Shown here in pieces: positions 9,250 to 19,942 of a stretch of DNA of 22,725 bases (within the stretch, counting starts at the first letter, position 1; each line of letters begins with the position of its first letter). This DNA is from Hyphochytrium catenoides (lineage: Eukaryota > Sar > Hyphochytriomycetes > Hyphochytriales > Hyphochytriaceae). The notes under the pieces were generated by a model. That model was not told where the DNA came from and ran no database searches. It worked only from the letters and a program-made list of their open reading frames with translations. A program made the translations under genes and the position numbers. The stretch spans positions 1 to 22,725 of the forward strand of contig FLMG01002770.1 in assembly GCA_900088475.1 (NCBI GenBank). The letters are read 5' to 3'.

Positions 9250-10435
9250 TCAATTAGAACTTAGAACTACGGTTTGCAGTCACTTCGGGCAAGCAAGATA
9301 GAGACCCGTCATAGCTAATAAAGTCTATGAATAGCAGCAGGAGCGGAGCTATTATGATTGCCTCAAGGAGCTACGTAGCTCAGAGCCACGGGTAGGAAAA
9401 CAAGTAAAATAAGGTTCCTGATAAAGGGCCCGTGGAAAGGAGACAAGAAAGAAAGTAATGGGTGCACACTGGGCCAGGCCTGCCCACTGCCTACGTCCTG
9501 AGAGCTAGTTGGTTCCCCTACTGTTCCGCTGAAGGTCACAGGTGATGAATGCAAGGAAGGGTAGTAGATGCCTCCGTGATGAGGAGATTGTACTACCGTT
9601 TTGTAGAACTCGAGATGTCAGTCTTCGCGGGAGTGAGGTGTGCTCTGTGGGGAGCTGGTTCAGTGAACACCTCCCTCCCCTCTGTCGCCAGCTTTCATAA
9701 CGTCTGCATATCCATACATTAAACCCTACTCGCCTACTGCCAGTGCTCTCTACCATCTACAGCCTTAACCTACTGTTCAATGCATGCCAAGGCCTTTTGT
9801 CATTGCTCTTCCGGCGAACAAGAAAGCCTCCGTAACAGGCCCTCTTATATTGTAGGTTCCAGAACTAGTTTGCTTGGACGCGACTGCTTCCCATGCCGCG
9901 GTATCTGTTTTTGGCATAGAACTACCGGGACTGACCGGTAGTCCCTATCGACCACTGTACAGCGATGACTGGGCAGTACCTGTACAACCGCCGTGAAGAC
10001 GTCCGCAGGCAGCATAGGAGGGTCACGCCCTCCACACGCGCTGATGATGTGAGGAGTGCGCAGATCAAGGCTACGGTCTCCGTCCCTTCTTGCTGGCGTT
10101 CGTGGAAGTTTTTTGATGGGGCCACACAGACGGTTCATTCCACGCTGAAACAATAATGGCTTAGCTATCTCTTCTGACAGGTTGTCCGCTAAGTCGAACT
10201 TCTTACTCTGTCTCCTCTCACTGTTCCGCTTACAGACGGATCTCTTCTTCTGTCCTCCTGCGACGCTGCAATGAGGAGATGGCTTTTCATCGATTGCCCC
10301 AGCATGGCGGCGCACATCAGGATGCGGTTGTGGTCAGCTTCCTCCACAACCTGTTGCCGCAGGAGGAGTTCTGTAGTACTTTCTTGTTTCGCCAGAAATA
10401 AAGCCGCTATACCAAGTGTTCATTGTCTACTTCTC
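9250..10435. other. Unassigned sequence between the two inverted arms
   Basis: No gene is supported. A minus-strand open stretch at 10315-9845 (156 codons) has no ATG near its upstream end and no recognisable motif. A small hairpin sits at 9921-9942 (ACTACCGG, 6-nt loop, CCGGTAGT). The N-terminal half of the decayed GNAT copy would be expected at about 9900-10435, but no similarity to the paralogues was found there, so the relic begins abruptly. Confidence 0.5.
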
Positions 10436-10955
10436 CGGCCCTACTATGTCTTGAAGGCGCAGTCTAGACAGCAGTTATCTTATGAGGCTGAGCAGGAGGC
10501 TTTGTAAAGACCAGTCCGGGCATGCAGAGGATTTGTCCCCATATGATGAGTAGCTATTTGGTGGCATGATGAGAAGGAGGATGATGAGGAAGGACTCCTC
10601 CTCATGTAATACGGCGATCAGATCGCTGGTGCAGTTTTTTTCCGCAGCGATGATAGCAAGCTGAAGTGGCTGGCAGCATTTGATTATGTTTGTACCACGT
10701 AGACCTCATTACCGCCGTTGTTGCGGTCGGCTTCCCTCTACCTTGTATCATGCACCGTCTTCCAAAGTCTCATAGCTACTACGGGCTCCACAATCGCCAG
10801 ACTCTTTGTTGATAGCAAGGATAATAAGACAAATGCTGTCTCCTCACTGTACCTGAGAGCGAGTGGGAATGTGCAAAAAGGAGAGAGTCAAGAAGCTAAA
10901 TGTAGCGTTTGCAGGTGCTCGATAGCATGGTCAGTCTTGAGGATAACCTGTTGAT
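10436..10955 (+). pseudogene. Decayed GNAT-like copy 5 (C-terminal domain only)
   Basis: The DNA follows the C-terminal GNAT domain of the intact copies but with many frameshifts and stops. Recognisable landmarks in order are: cggccctactatg (RPY), gcgcagtctagacagcagttat (AQSRQ), gaggctgagcaggaggcttt (EAEQEAF), then a stop (TTTGTAAAG); cgggcatgcagaggatt (GHAED); ggcgatcagatcgctggt (GDQIAG); gcagcgatgatagcaag (SDDS); cattaccgccgttgttgcggtcg (the acetyl-CoA loop, broken); ctctttgttgatagcaagg (LFVDSK); aagacaaatgctgtctcc (KTNAVS); and gagagagtcaagaagcta (ERESRS). EAEQEA and GDQIAG match copy 4 better than copies 2 or 3. The end is uncertain: tcttgaggataacctgttga near 10940 and gggcaagcctgaagac near 11089 both resemble the NPEDVVD tail, the second implying an insertion of roughly 150 bases. 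It cannot encode a working enzyme. Confidence 0.85.
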
Positions 10956-11491
10956 GACCAGCCAAATACCCTGACCAGAGGGAAAAGGCCCATACAAGCA
11001 GAGAGGGCTTCCCTGTCATCATGGTGTACCATCATCATAACGCCTCTCCGCATCGTCGTTCAACTCTCCGGATAGTAATGCTAGAGGGCAAGCCTGAAGA
11101 CATCCGCCGTAGAGTAAAGCTCATCCTCTTAACTCATCATCTTCATGCACTGAAGCATCGTCCTTAAGAGTGACAGGAGGAAGCGATGATCCTTCTACTA
11201 GGAACCTACTATCAATCTTTCTTTCATCGGCAACTGGCACTCTTCTCCTTTCCGAGGGTTCGTACCAACCTTTCCAGCAAACTGGGAACCGTAGATAGCA
11301 CCCATTGGGAAATGGACACCGAGGATAGCTGAAAGTAAAGTGAGCCAGAATAGTAAACAGTCGTACTCTGCAGGGAGAAGTCTCTTTTACCGAAAATAAC
11401 ACGAAGGTAACAGGAAGATCTTTAGAGACAGTGGTGAGCTGGTCGTTACAATTTGTTTAGCCGATTCTGGCCCCCCTTCGAACCTTTCTCT

Positions 11492-11530
<39 letters not shown>

Positions 11531-12056
11531 CGCTCGCTTCTCGTCTCTTCACTCTTCTCTTGTCTACCTCCTCCCTCCCTGTAGAATGCTCTCAACATCG
11601 GCTCATCGTCATGCTTAGTTTGGCATCTGTAGAAGTGTTAGAGGTAGGCTCCAGCAGCACCAGCGCCTACCTTCCGAAACATTCCCTCCCGCCTCTTTCT
11701 TCAGCGTCCAGTCATTGCTTCCAAGTTCCTTCTCGACCGGCATCAGCTCGGGAAGGCTAGAACTCTGTCTTCCGAGAAGAAGGATAGCAGGCTGCTGTTC
11801 TCGAGAAGAAGAATAGGAGACCAAGTTTCCAGAGCTGGACACGACGGACTCAAAAGAGCATGATAGCTCCCGAGGCTCACTGCAGCCGTTGATGGTGCGA
11901 AAGGGTAATAAAGATTCAATTCACGAGACCCACGCGTAGCCTGAACGTCGCTACGGCTACTGATCAGTGGTATATAGACCAGTAGTGACGAGGATCCCGC
12001 CTTGGAACGACAGAGTGAGGCTGTTTGACTAGTAGCATAGCTAGGGCAAGTCTACC
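10956..12056. other. Spacer between the GNAT relic and the ankyrin gene
   Basis: No gene is supported. It contains a possible remnant of the GNAT tail at about 11088-11118, the (CT)n tract near 11486-11530, and pyrimidine-rich sequence downstream of it. A gtatata motif at about 11969 lies 90 bases before the ankyrin start and could be a promoter element, but this is weak. The minus-strand open stretch 11402-11121 has no recognisable domain. Confidence 0.45.
11486..11538. repeat. (CT)n microsatellite with (GCTC)n end
   Basis: An almost pure CT repeat runs to 11526 and passes into cgctcgctcgct. It lies upstream of the ankyrin gene on the coding strand. The minus-strand (CT)n tract at 6933-6890 has the corresponding place before the ankyrin relic. 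The shared position supports, but does not prove, common origin of the two arms. Confidence 0.9.
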
Positions 12057-15000
12057 ATGGGCCAGCATATATCCTTTGAGGATCCAGCAGCCCTACACTA
12101 TCAAGGGATGGTAAGAAGGCATCATATCTAGCTCCTCCAGCCGTGCAATTGTCTCTCTTCTTCTTTATCTAGCTATGTGGAAGGTAATGCTCGCCAACTG
12201 TGCGGCTCCTCTGATGTCCCTCACTCTACTCCTCCTTTTGTCGATCCTTCTATTATTTCCCAATATACAGGTGGTCGCTTGCTGCAGGGGTGACGAAGAG
12301 TTGCTCATGAAGCACATGGATGAGAGAGTTATTAATCTGCAGGTACCAAGAGGCCACAGGCCACATTGTCTTCTCGTCTTCGTCTGGTCCGCTTGATGGT
12401 TGATTACTATGATTAACTGCTGACTTCTGTCTCTATCCGTTCTTTACGCAGTTCACCAGGGACAACTTTTTAGGGATGTGCGCTTACCAGCAAGGTGTGA
12501 TCAGAGGAGAAGTTCAGCAGCTCCTTCTAAGCTCAGTTGGGTGCTCGACGGCCTACTCATAACTGTGTATGAATGTATAAGCAGAGAGGATATCAGCCGT
12601 CGCTGATTCTGTACAGCAAGAAGAGGAGGAGAGAAAGCAGCGAGAGGCAGAAATGGACGTGGCACAGAGCTTGGACGAAGGTGACAACGCCATCTGCTTC
12701 GCCAGTTCTACATAATGATGATGTTGCGGTACAGGTCCCTCGTCATCACTTAGTCATTTCCTCCTTTTGCATTTTGGCAGGCGTCTTCATCCTGCATTTG
12801 ATAGTAGTGTTCTTACTACCTGAACCTTGATTCATCAGCCATCGCGCTGACTACCTTCCTTCCTGCTGCTGTGGCTCCATAATCCATACTTCTCGTCAGG
12901 GCGTTTGACATCTGGAGACACGCTCTTGCACATTGCGGCCAGAGCAAACATTAGCTCTCTGCTAGATGCACTGCTCGGTCATGGTGCCAAGGAGAACGTG
13001 GCCAACTTTGCAGGTCCAGTTCGCAACTTTCTCGCTGTCTCTTTCTGCCGTCGATGTAGGCGATCGCATAAAAGTGGAATGGCGTCTGCATGCGTCTTCT
13101 GCCGCAGGGCTGTGACAAAGAAGAGGAAAAGAGGAAAGAGAAAAGGAAATGACACTGTGCGTGAGCCCGATCAGAAGGTTGACTTAGGGTTGTCTACCCC
13201 TATGTTTGTACAGATGAGACGCCAATGCAGGTCGTTAAGAGTTTAGATGCAGACTTCTTGCTGCTGGAGGCTTCCGTTATCAGTACCAACACGACTATCA
13301 AAGAAGCGGCGAAGCCTAAGGTCAGAGAAAAAAAGCCAGCTCCCTCTCTTTGTCGGGCTCTCCTGTTGAATTGTGGTGGTGTCCATTCTTGTCGGTTCTT
13401 CTCCTCCTGGTTCCGTACGTCAATCTCCAATCCCAACGCCTTCTACCCCATCCTCCCTATAGGCCAAGGCCTTCTCAAGGGTTCTACGAAGAATATGGCC
13501 GCTCTGGGTACTCCTTTTACCTCCCTGTTCCTCCGCCGGTCACCGCCTTTTCGATTCCTTCCTTAGCTCTATCTCTAGTATCCGGCTTCTAGAGTAGTCA
13601 CATCTCTTCCCGCCTCTTGCTGTTTGGATATACGTATACTCTCTGTGTCGTTACCCTTCTTGTCTCTCACTCCCTCACCCGTCATCTTCTGCTCTTTATG
13701 AATCTCTCGGCCTATTCTTACTGCTTCCATTGCACTTAATGTATGCTGACTTATGCTGCTGTCCGGGCAACGACGCCGCACAGATGGTCTCACATCAGGA
13801 GTCCGGTAAGCAAAAGAGCCTTATTATTCCTGGGCCGCTGAGGGCTGTTACTCCTTGCTTCTTCTATCTTCTTGCCTCGGTCTCCTGCCGTGAGGACTCT
13901 CTGATCGACGCCCTCTGCCCTCCTCCCGTTCCGATACCAGTGCCCTTTATTAGGGTCCTTACTGGGATCTCATCTGCCAGCGCACTCTTTGTGGAATACC
14001 AGCAGATCCTGAACAAGCTCACTGCCAGGTACTCATATCACTCTGCAGTCTGCCGCTCATCATCCTTCTCGTTTGTCCCGCTCTTCACCTCCTAGATCGT
14101 ATGGAGAATATGTTCTGAAGATATTGACTAAACTGTCTCAGTCCCTTTCTGTCTCCCTTCGCTCTTAGTGTCAAAGTCAACCGTCTCCTTCGAAATTGTT
14201 CGTCGCCTGATGTCTCTGGATTCGGGTTTATGGTCTAAAGGTTCAAGGCGCTGGCAAACCAACGCGGCACTGACATGGCCGAGGAGCTTCTCTCGGGAGC
14301 AGGATATGATGCAGACCGAGCTCTGAACAAGTTTGCAAGGAAGAGCGATGAGGAGAAGATGGACGTCGCGAAAAAGGTAGCTTGCTTCTTCAACAGCTCA
14401 TTCCTACTCCACGAGATGTAGCCATGTAGTTCTCTGTCTTCCGACGCCATTAGCAACCAAAACTGGCAGCACAATCCAGTAAAATTGCCCCTCTCTGCGC
14501 CATGTAGTTCTTTTATGTCTCGTCCTGCTAAAACTAGCGCTCTGTTCTTCCTACGCTTGAAGTCTTATGAAAACCTGTAGATATTAGAGTATAACATGCA
14601 CCCTGAGATAGCAAAAGCGATGCGAAGCCCTGCGTTTTGTCCGACTATGGTGGTAAGGTTTATCTTCTTCCCTCTAAATATTTTGGTCAATGCATCCTCG
14701 CTCCGCTCCATTAATATCTCCTTTGTCATAAAGAATGATCCGAGTCATTCTGTAGCTGTGAAGAAGAAAAGAATGATGATGTGTCTTTGTTTCTTTCTTT
14801 ATTTCAGGCCTTTATCGATGGCGCCATGGCTGGCTGGCTGAGCACCGTCAAGCTCGTCCTCGGTACTATGAAGGCCGCACCGTCCTCACCTCTAGCTACC
14901 AGACAGAGTACCCGGTACACCAGCCGCGTTTCCACGAGGCTTCTTAGCAGAGTAGCATCCTCTGGAGGAGGAGGAGTCAGCTTTGCTGATGGTAGCCTCT

Positions 15001-15255
15001 TCTGTCTCGCAGCCTGACTCAACCAGTAGAGTAACTACTTCTTCTCTCCATGCAGAGCCCACCCAGAAGATGAACCGAAAGAAGTTCCTTGCCAAGCTTC
15101 AAACGGCACTGAGTGAGGGAGATGAGCTCATTTGGAGCCATCGCCTCTCACCCGGCACTGGACGGGTGGAGTCTGTCTGCTACCACTTGACTGCGTTAGA
15201 GGAGTACTTGCACGTACAGTGTAGCGCCTTAGAAAGTGTCATCACTCCGCCCTGA
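12057..15255 (+). CDS. Ankyrin-repeat protein, multi-exon, candidate N-myristoylated
   Basis: Proposed exons: 12057-12110, 12271-12342, 12452-12494, 12597-12680, 12900-13013, 13214-13320, 13784-13805, 13941-14028, 14241-14376, 14581-14652, 14808-14991, 15056-15255 (391 codons plus TGA; phases agree at every junction). The N-terminus MGQHIS fits the N-myristoylation pattern G2...S6. Next come CCRGDEELLMKHMDE, a charged stretch (QQEEEERKQREAEMD), and two ankyrin units: GDTLLHIAARANISSLLDAL with GHGAKENVANFA, then DETPMQVVKSLDADFLLLEA. The C-terminal half is helical (EYQQILNKLTARFKALANQR; MAEELLSGAGYDADRALNKF; HPEIAKAMRSPAFCPTMVAF), then serine-rich, and ends near YHLTALEEYLHV. I do not recognise a family for this half. 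Exons 5, 6, 9, 11 and 12 are well supported by reading frame or by the inverted relic; exons 1, 3 and 7 are short and less certain. The 463-nt intron 13321-13783 may hide an in-frame 45-nt exon (13463-13507). The likely role is protein-protein interaction, perhaps at a membrane. Confidence 0.65.
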
Positions 15256-15420
15256 GGACAGCACCAGAAGCGCAGGAGAACGTCTCTTCCGGACGAAGGA
15301 TGGCTTGAATACTGGGAGCTGTACAAGCCTCCGGCTAGATGAGCACCAGAGACAATAAAGAGAAGAGAGAGAGATGTCCGAGGAGACAGTGGCCCAAGGC
15401 AGGCCTTGCCCGTGGGAACA
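15256..15420. other. Short convergent 3' spacer
   Basis: This stretch of 165 bp lies between the stop codons of the ankyrin gene (plus) and the importin gene (minus), and must contain or overlap both 3' untranslated regions. An acaataaagag sequence at about 15352 on the plus strand contains AATAAA about 100 bases after the ankyrin stop and is a reasonable polyadenylation signal for that gene. No separate terminator was seen. Confidence 0.45.
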
Positions 15421-18400
15421 CTATGACATAATATAGCGGTAATTGGACGGCTCAAAGGTGCCAATGAGTTTGTCATAGCCTTGGGTCCCCAACGAATGAG
15501 ACAATGAATCTAGGGTCTTCCTCACTGCCGCTTTCAGATCCACAGCGTAGGCCACGTCGGATGTCAACAAGGCTCTCCTTCTCAGATCCTCGCTAACCTC
15601 CGGTATCCCTTCTACTGACTGCGGAAGATATACTTCTGCTACACTCTCGCCGTTGTTGGCTTCAAACTCGTGCAAGACATCCACGCATGCGTCCACAATC
15701 TGGTTGCCAAGTGTGAGGATATCTGGGTCACCTGGCAGAGAGCAAAGGACGTTTTGAGAAACGCGTGAATAGGCCATGAGGGAGCGTAATGGGCTAAAGA
15801 AAGTGGAGGTTATCGAGAAGCCCAAAGATTGAGTCGCAAGAAGAGCCAAGCCTGTAGGCAAGTGCTTTTACTCATCAGCGAGAAATAGACACCCATCCTA
15901 GAGTGAAGGATAGGAGAAGAAAAGGACAGAAAGTTGGGACGCTAATTTGGCCGTCCTTTACGCGTTAATCCTATTGTTGCCTAGGGCGTCTTGCTTACCT
16001 GAGCCCATGATCGAGACTAAAGCAAGAGCAATCATCTTCCTCCTGTACGGCCCGGTAGTGCTATATCCCACATTATCGAATTTGTCCAACATAAGCTCCA
16101 GCAGCCTTACCAACTGCGCCTTTTCTCTACCAGGATACTTTTCTCCTAGAATCGCCAAGAGATGCCCCTGCTGGTGGTAGAGGACCCTCGCTAACACGGC
16201 GAGGTAGCCCACAATCACAGTGTCTGGATCTCTCTCATTGCTCTCGTCTTCCTTATCCAATGTGGCCATGCAAGACGTCACCATGGTTGATAGTATCCCT
16301 CTCAGCATAGGCACAGCCTCTACGGGAAATGCCTTTAATAATAACTCTATCGCTTTGGTCACAAGGGCTGCACCTCGAGGTTTTAGCTGCCCCACAAGCC
16401 TCTCAAAGATCCTAGACACAGAGGCCGCATGGGTATTGAGAAAATCCGCTTTTCCTAGGAGAATGTAGCTCTCGATGAGAGTCATAGCCTGCTTTAGATA
16501 GTCGAAATCGCGCGCCATAAATGCCTCAACGTTAGAGAAAAGAGCGTGCAGTTCTGCTGTGTAATGTGCAGCGTTCTTCATAGTCTCTTGCCAGAGCTCC
16601 AGGCCGCCTTCCATCAAGTAAACCTCTTCCGGCTGATTGATATCCGTACAATACCCTAGTAGAGGGAGAAGAATTGGGAAGAGAGAAGTGCTGTTGCTCC
16701 CGGTGGCAGTAACAACGTGCGAGAGAACTTGAAGTATCGCTCCCCGTATGAGATTCTGCTCAGCTGACGCCTCCCACACCGCTGGAATCGGACTAACGAT
16801 GGCGTTGACACTAGGGAGGATGTCGTTACCGCATCGCTCAACGAGGAGCGAGAGGACATTCATTATCTGTGGTACAAAGAGAAAGAGGGAGCGAAGGAGT
16901 ACTTATCCTTAGACACCAGCTTACATATTATCTGAACAGAAAGGAACGGACGAAGAGGGGAAGGTAGCGTAAGACTGGAAGAAATAGCTAAGCTGCTCGG
17001 AGCTGCCTCGCTCAATGTGAAAGAGGCCAGGGCTAGCAGGGCAAGAATCTGTGGGTAAAAAGATCGCTGCAGCTTGTTACCTGGAGCCTCGTTTCCGTTT
17101 GTTCAGCCCTGGCCATGACAGAATATAGCGCTTCCACTGATGACTGAATATAAGGCTTGAAGATGTCTTTCTCAAAATTCCAGTCCTCGATGAGGCTCTT
17201 GAGCGTACCAACCGCAGTCACTGTCACAGCGTTGTCTGACGTCGAGTTACTCTCATTCAAGAGCTGGATAATGGATTGGTAGAGAGGCGTACGGATCTCC
17301 TGCGTGGTCGCAGAGAAGAAAGGTCACAGTAAGGAGCCGACAAAGGCCAAAGTAGGCAGGGTGAAAGATTGAGTGCTATGCAGGTCATTCGCGGCGAGAT
17401 AAGTCCTTCTAAATGGGTGAACACGTGAACAATCGGAAACGAATACGACAATGCATAAGAAGTGAAGTGCAAGAGGGCCAGGCCAGCAGAAGACGCTTTA
17501 TCTAAAGCGCTCACTGGGCAGTGTTGGAGTTGATGGTAGCTTTAGAAGTTACTAAGTCATACCACCACGAGGAAGTCGCTAAACCCTCGGCTAGCTTTAT
17601 CTGTCGGCCGCTTACCTCTGTAACGTCCGCCATCCAACATCCGATCAGCCATAGAATCCTTCTCCGTAGTATAGGAGGCATACCAGTCTGGGGATTAGCT
17701 TGCAAAAGAGGTACGAGGGAGCCTAAAAACCAAGGCACGAACTCTATTTGTCCATGAAGATCATAAGCTGCCAGCCCTGCGGCAAGGAAGATTGCGTCCG
17801 TCCGCAGAATATCGGCCGTCGTCGCACTGCTGATGTTAGAAGTGTTGACTGTCTGTTGTTGCACCAAGCTGACAAGCGCTGGTCCAAGGAATGACTTGTG
17901 CTCCTGAAGTAGAGATAGAAGAAGGTTCTCGGCCGCTGTCCGGACGTGCTCCTCTGGGGTAAGCGATTCCTAATGGTTGACAATGTCAGCAAACGCAAAA
18001 TTTTCGAAGAGCTTCCCCCAAAGGCACGGAAGGGGGTTAAGTGCTCAATAGCAAGAGCACATGATGATACTCATGGGGACTACTAGTTAATGGAAAGGCC
18101 ATAAAGGAGAGGAGAGCCCATCAAAGTGAGAGGAGTGATTTCAGGCATAGAGACAGGGAAAGCAACGAGGTAAGCTCATAGCAGATAACTCGCACCTGAG
18201 CCACAACAAAGCCCTCAGGATCTGCTGCCCAGCTCTCAATATCATCATCAGTCAATAGTAGAAGCTTCATAACCACCAGGTGGAAGAGGTTCAGGACTCT
18301 ATCCGTGGTGAAGAATGCGGTTACAGAGTCCTTCGCTTCAGTTACAGCCTCAGCCGTCACTTGCACGTCGCCCCTTGCAGTGATTAGCCTGCTCGACTTC

Positions 18401-19942
18401 GCCAATGAGACATCCCTGTATGCCTTGCAGGCTGCAGTGTTGGACAAAAACGTCACCGCGTTGGTCAACAACCGAGAAAGAGGAGGCTTTCTGCTCTGAA
18501 AGCTTGCAAAGAGCTGAGAGTAGAAAAACTCTAAGAACGGTGAGAGGAAGGGACGGAAGGCTAGGGCGTATTCGCGCTGGGCTTCCATCACTGTCCTAGC
18601 CAGCACCCCGATCAGCTTCTCCACATGCCCTAAGATCACCCCCGACCCTTCTGGGCCTTCCAGGTTCTCTCTCAGCTGTAGGAGTAGGTCCATCTTTTCT
18701 AGGGCTTGGCCTAAAAATGTGGCCACTTCTGGATGTTCGTTGAGCTTAGGCAGGCCATTTAGTAGGAGGCGGTATTGCACCTTGCTCAGTAGGATGAGGA
18801 GTTCGAAAGGAAGTACCATCTGCTGCAGACGAGCACCTCGAGATTGCGTATCAGTGGACTGGAACAGAGCAGAGAGTTCGCCAAACAAGCTTTGTGCCTG
18901 TCCTACCCAGATACTGAGAACAACGGGTTGCAACGCTGCAGCCATCTCCTGATAGAACTTCTTGTCAACCATCAGCCTCTTCGTTGAAAGCTCCTTCAAG
19001 ACGCGGTTGAGAGTGAGAATGGCATTATGTAGACGTGATATCGGGACAGAGGGCTGGAGGTTGGAAACAAGAGAGTTGAAGAGGTCTGGCCATTCTTTAG
19101 GCCAGTCTGTGCGGGCGATCTTGGAGGTAAGGACTGCAAGCTGCGTTTTCACTTGTCTAGCAATGCCGGAGAAAGTAGAGAAAGCTGGTCAAGGTAACGA
19201 CCTCAAATAAAAAGGCAATGACACAAGGACTTCCAAGCACAGAAACAAAGAGCGTATGGTCAAGTAAGCCAACGACAACCACAAGCGAGGAATTTATGCC
19301 AAGAGAAAGCGATGGGCAGCCTACAGAGCCATGAAAGAGAGAGAGTTCACTCATGACAGAGGCCTTAGAGCTGGAATGTGGAGCATCACGTACGAGGAAG
19401 AAGTGCTAGACTGACCTGTTGCTTTCTTCCATGTAGGTCAGAACAAACTGGCGCAATGCACTCTTCTCTTCCGGAGACACGATGTTTCCCTGCTGCGAGC
19501 GTCCGCGCGGTTTCCAGTACTTATTAACAACATTTTTTAGACAAATCACGGCCATCAATCGAACGTTAAGATCTGCGTTGGGCTGTTGAATGATGCCGAT
19601 AAGGACCTGTGGGAGTAACAAAGAAGAAGGAAGATCGTCAGTTTGAGAGCGCTGGAAGGGTCATTCCGACAAGGCTTCTCGGGCCCGAACCTTGGAGAAA
19701 CCTGGAGTCCGTTCGCATGTAGCCAATAACTCTTCAACGGGCTTTCGTACGTCATCGTGTGCGTTGAGCGAGCTCTGCAAGAGCTGTAACAGGGAAGTGC
19801 AGTGACGCAAGGCGAGAAGGAAGGTAAGCCACATAGCGGTATTCCTATCATCTGCTAGCAATCTAACCCCAGGGTTTCTTACATTATAAACGGTAGCGGT
19901 GTGCGCCGCCGTTAGCCGCGGAGGCACCGCTTCTGCCGACAT
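15421..19942 (-). CDS. IPO11: Importin-11/Kap120-like karyopherin (importin beta family)
   Basis: Eight minus-strand exons: 19942-19883, 19783-19691, 19606-19416, 19156-18196, 17969-17616, 17299-17081, 16866-15999, 15731-15421 (1018 codons plus TAG; about 975 residues in the animal protein). All phases agree. The product follows importin-11 from end to end. The N-terminal HEAT region has AHDDVRKPVEELLATCE and ADLNVRLMAVICLKNVVNKY; the importin-N region has QLAVLTSKIARTDWPKEWPD. The middle has DDDIESWAADPEGFVV and LRRRILWLIGCWMADV, with GLAAYDLHGQIEFVPWF before it. The C-terminal part has EEVYLMEGGLELWQETM and YRRKMIALALVSIMGSG. The family carries cargo through the nuclear pore under Ran-GTP control; known cargoes in other organisms include ubiquitin-conjugating enzymes and ribosomal proteins (animals) and a ribosome assembly factor (yeast Kap120). 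It is convergent with the ankyrin gene, with 165 bp between their stops. Intron 1 (99 nt) can be read through without a stop, but removing it gives the family spacing TVYN-LLQSSLNAHDD. Confidence 0.93.

Noticed and set aside
9845-10315. Minus-strand open frame of 156 codons
   Set aside because: It has no ATG until codon 60, no recognisable motif and no paralogue here. It is most likely chance in GC-richer spacer DNA.
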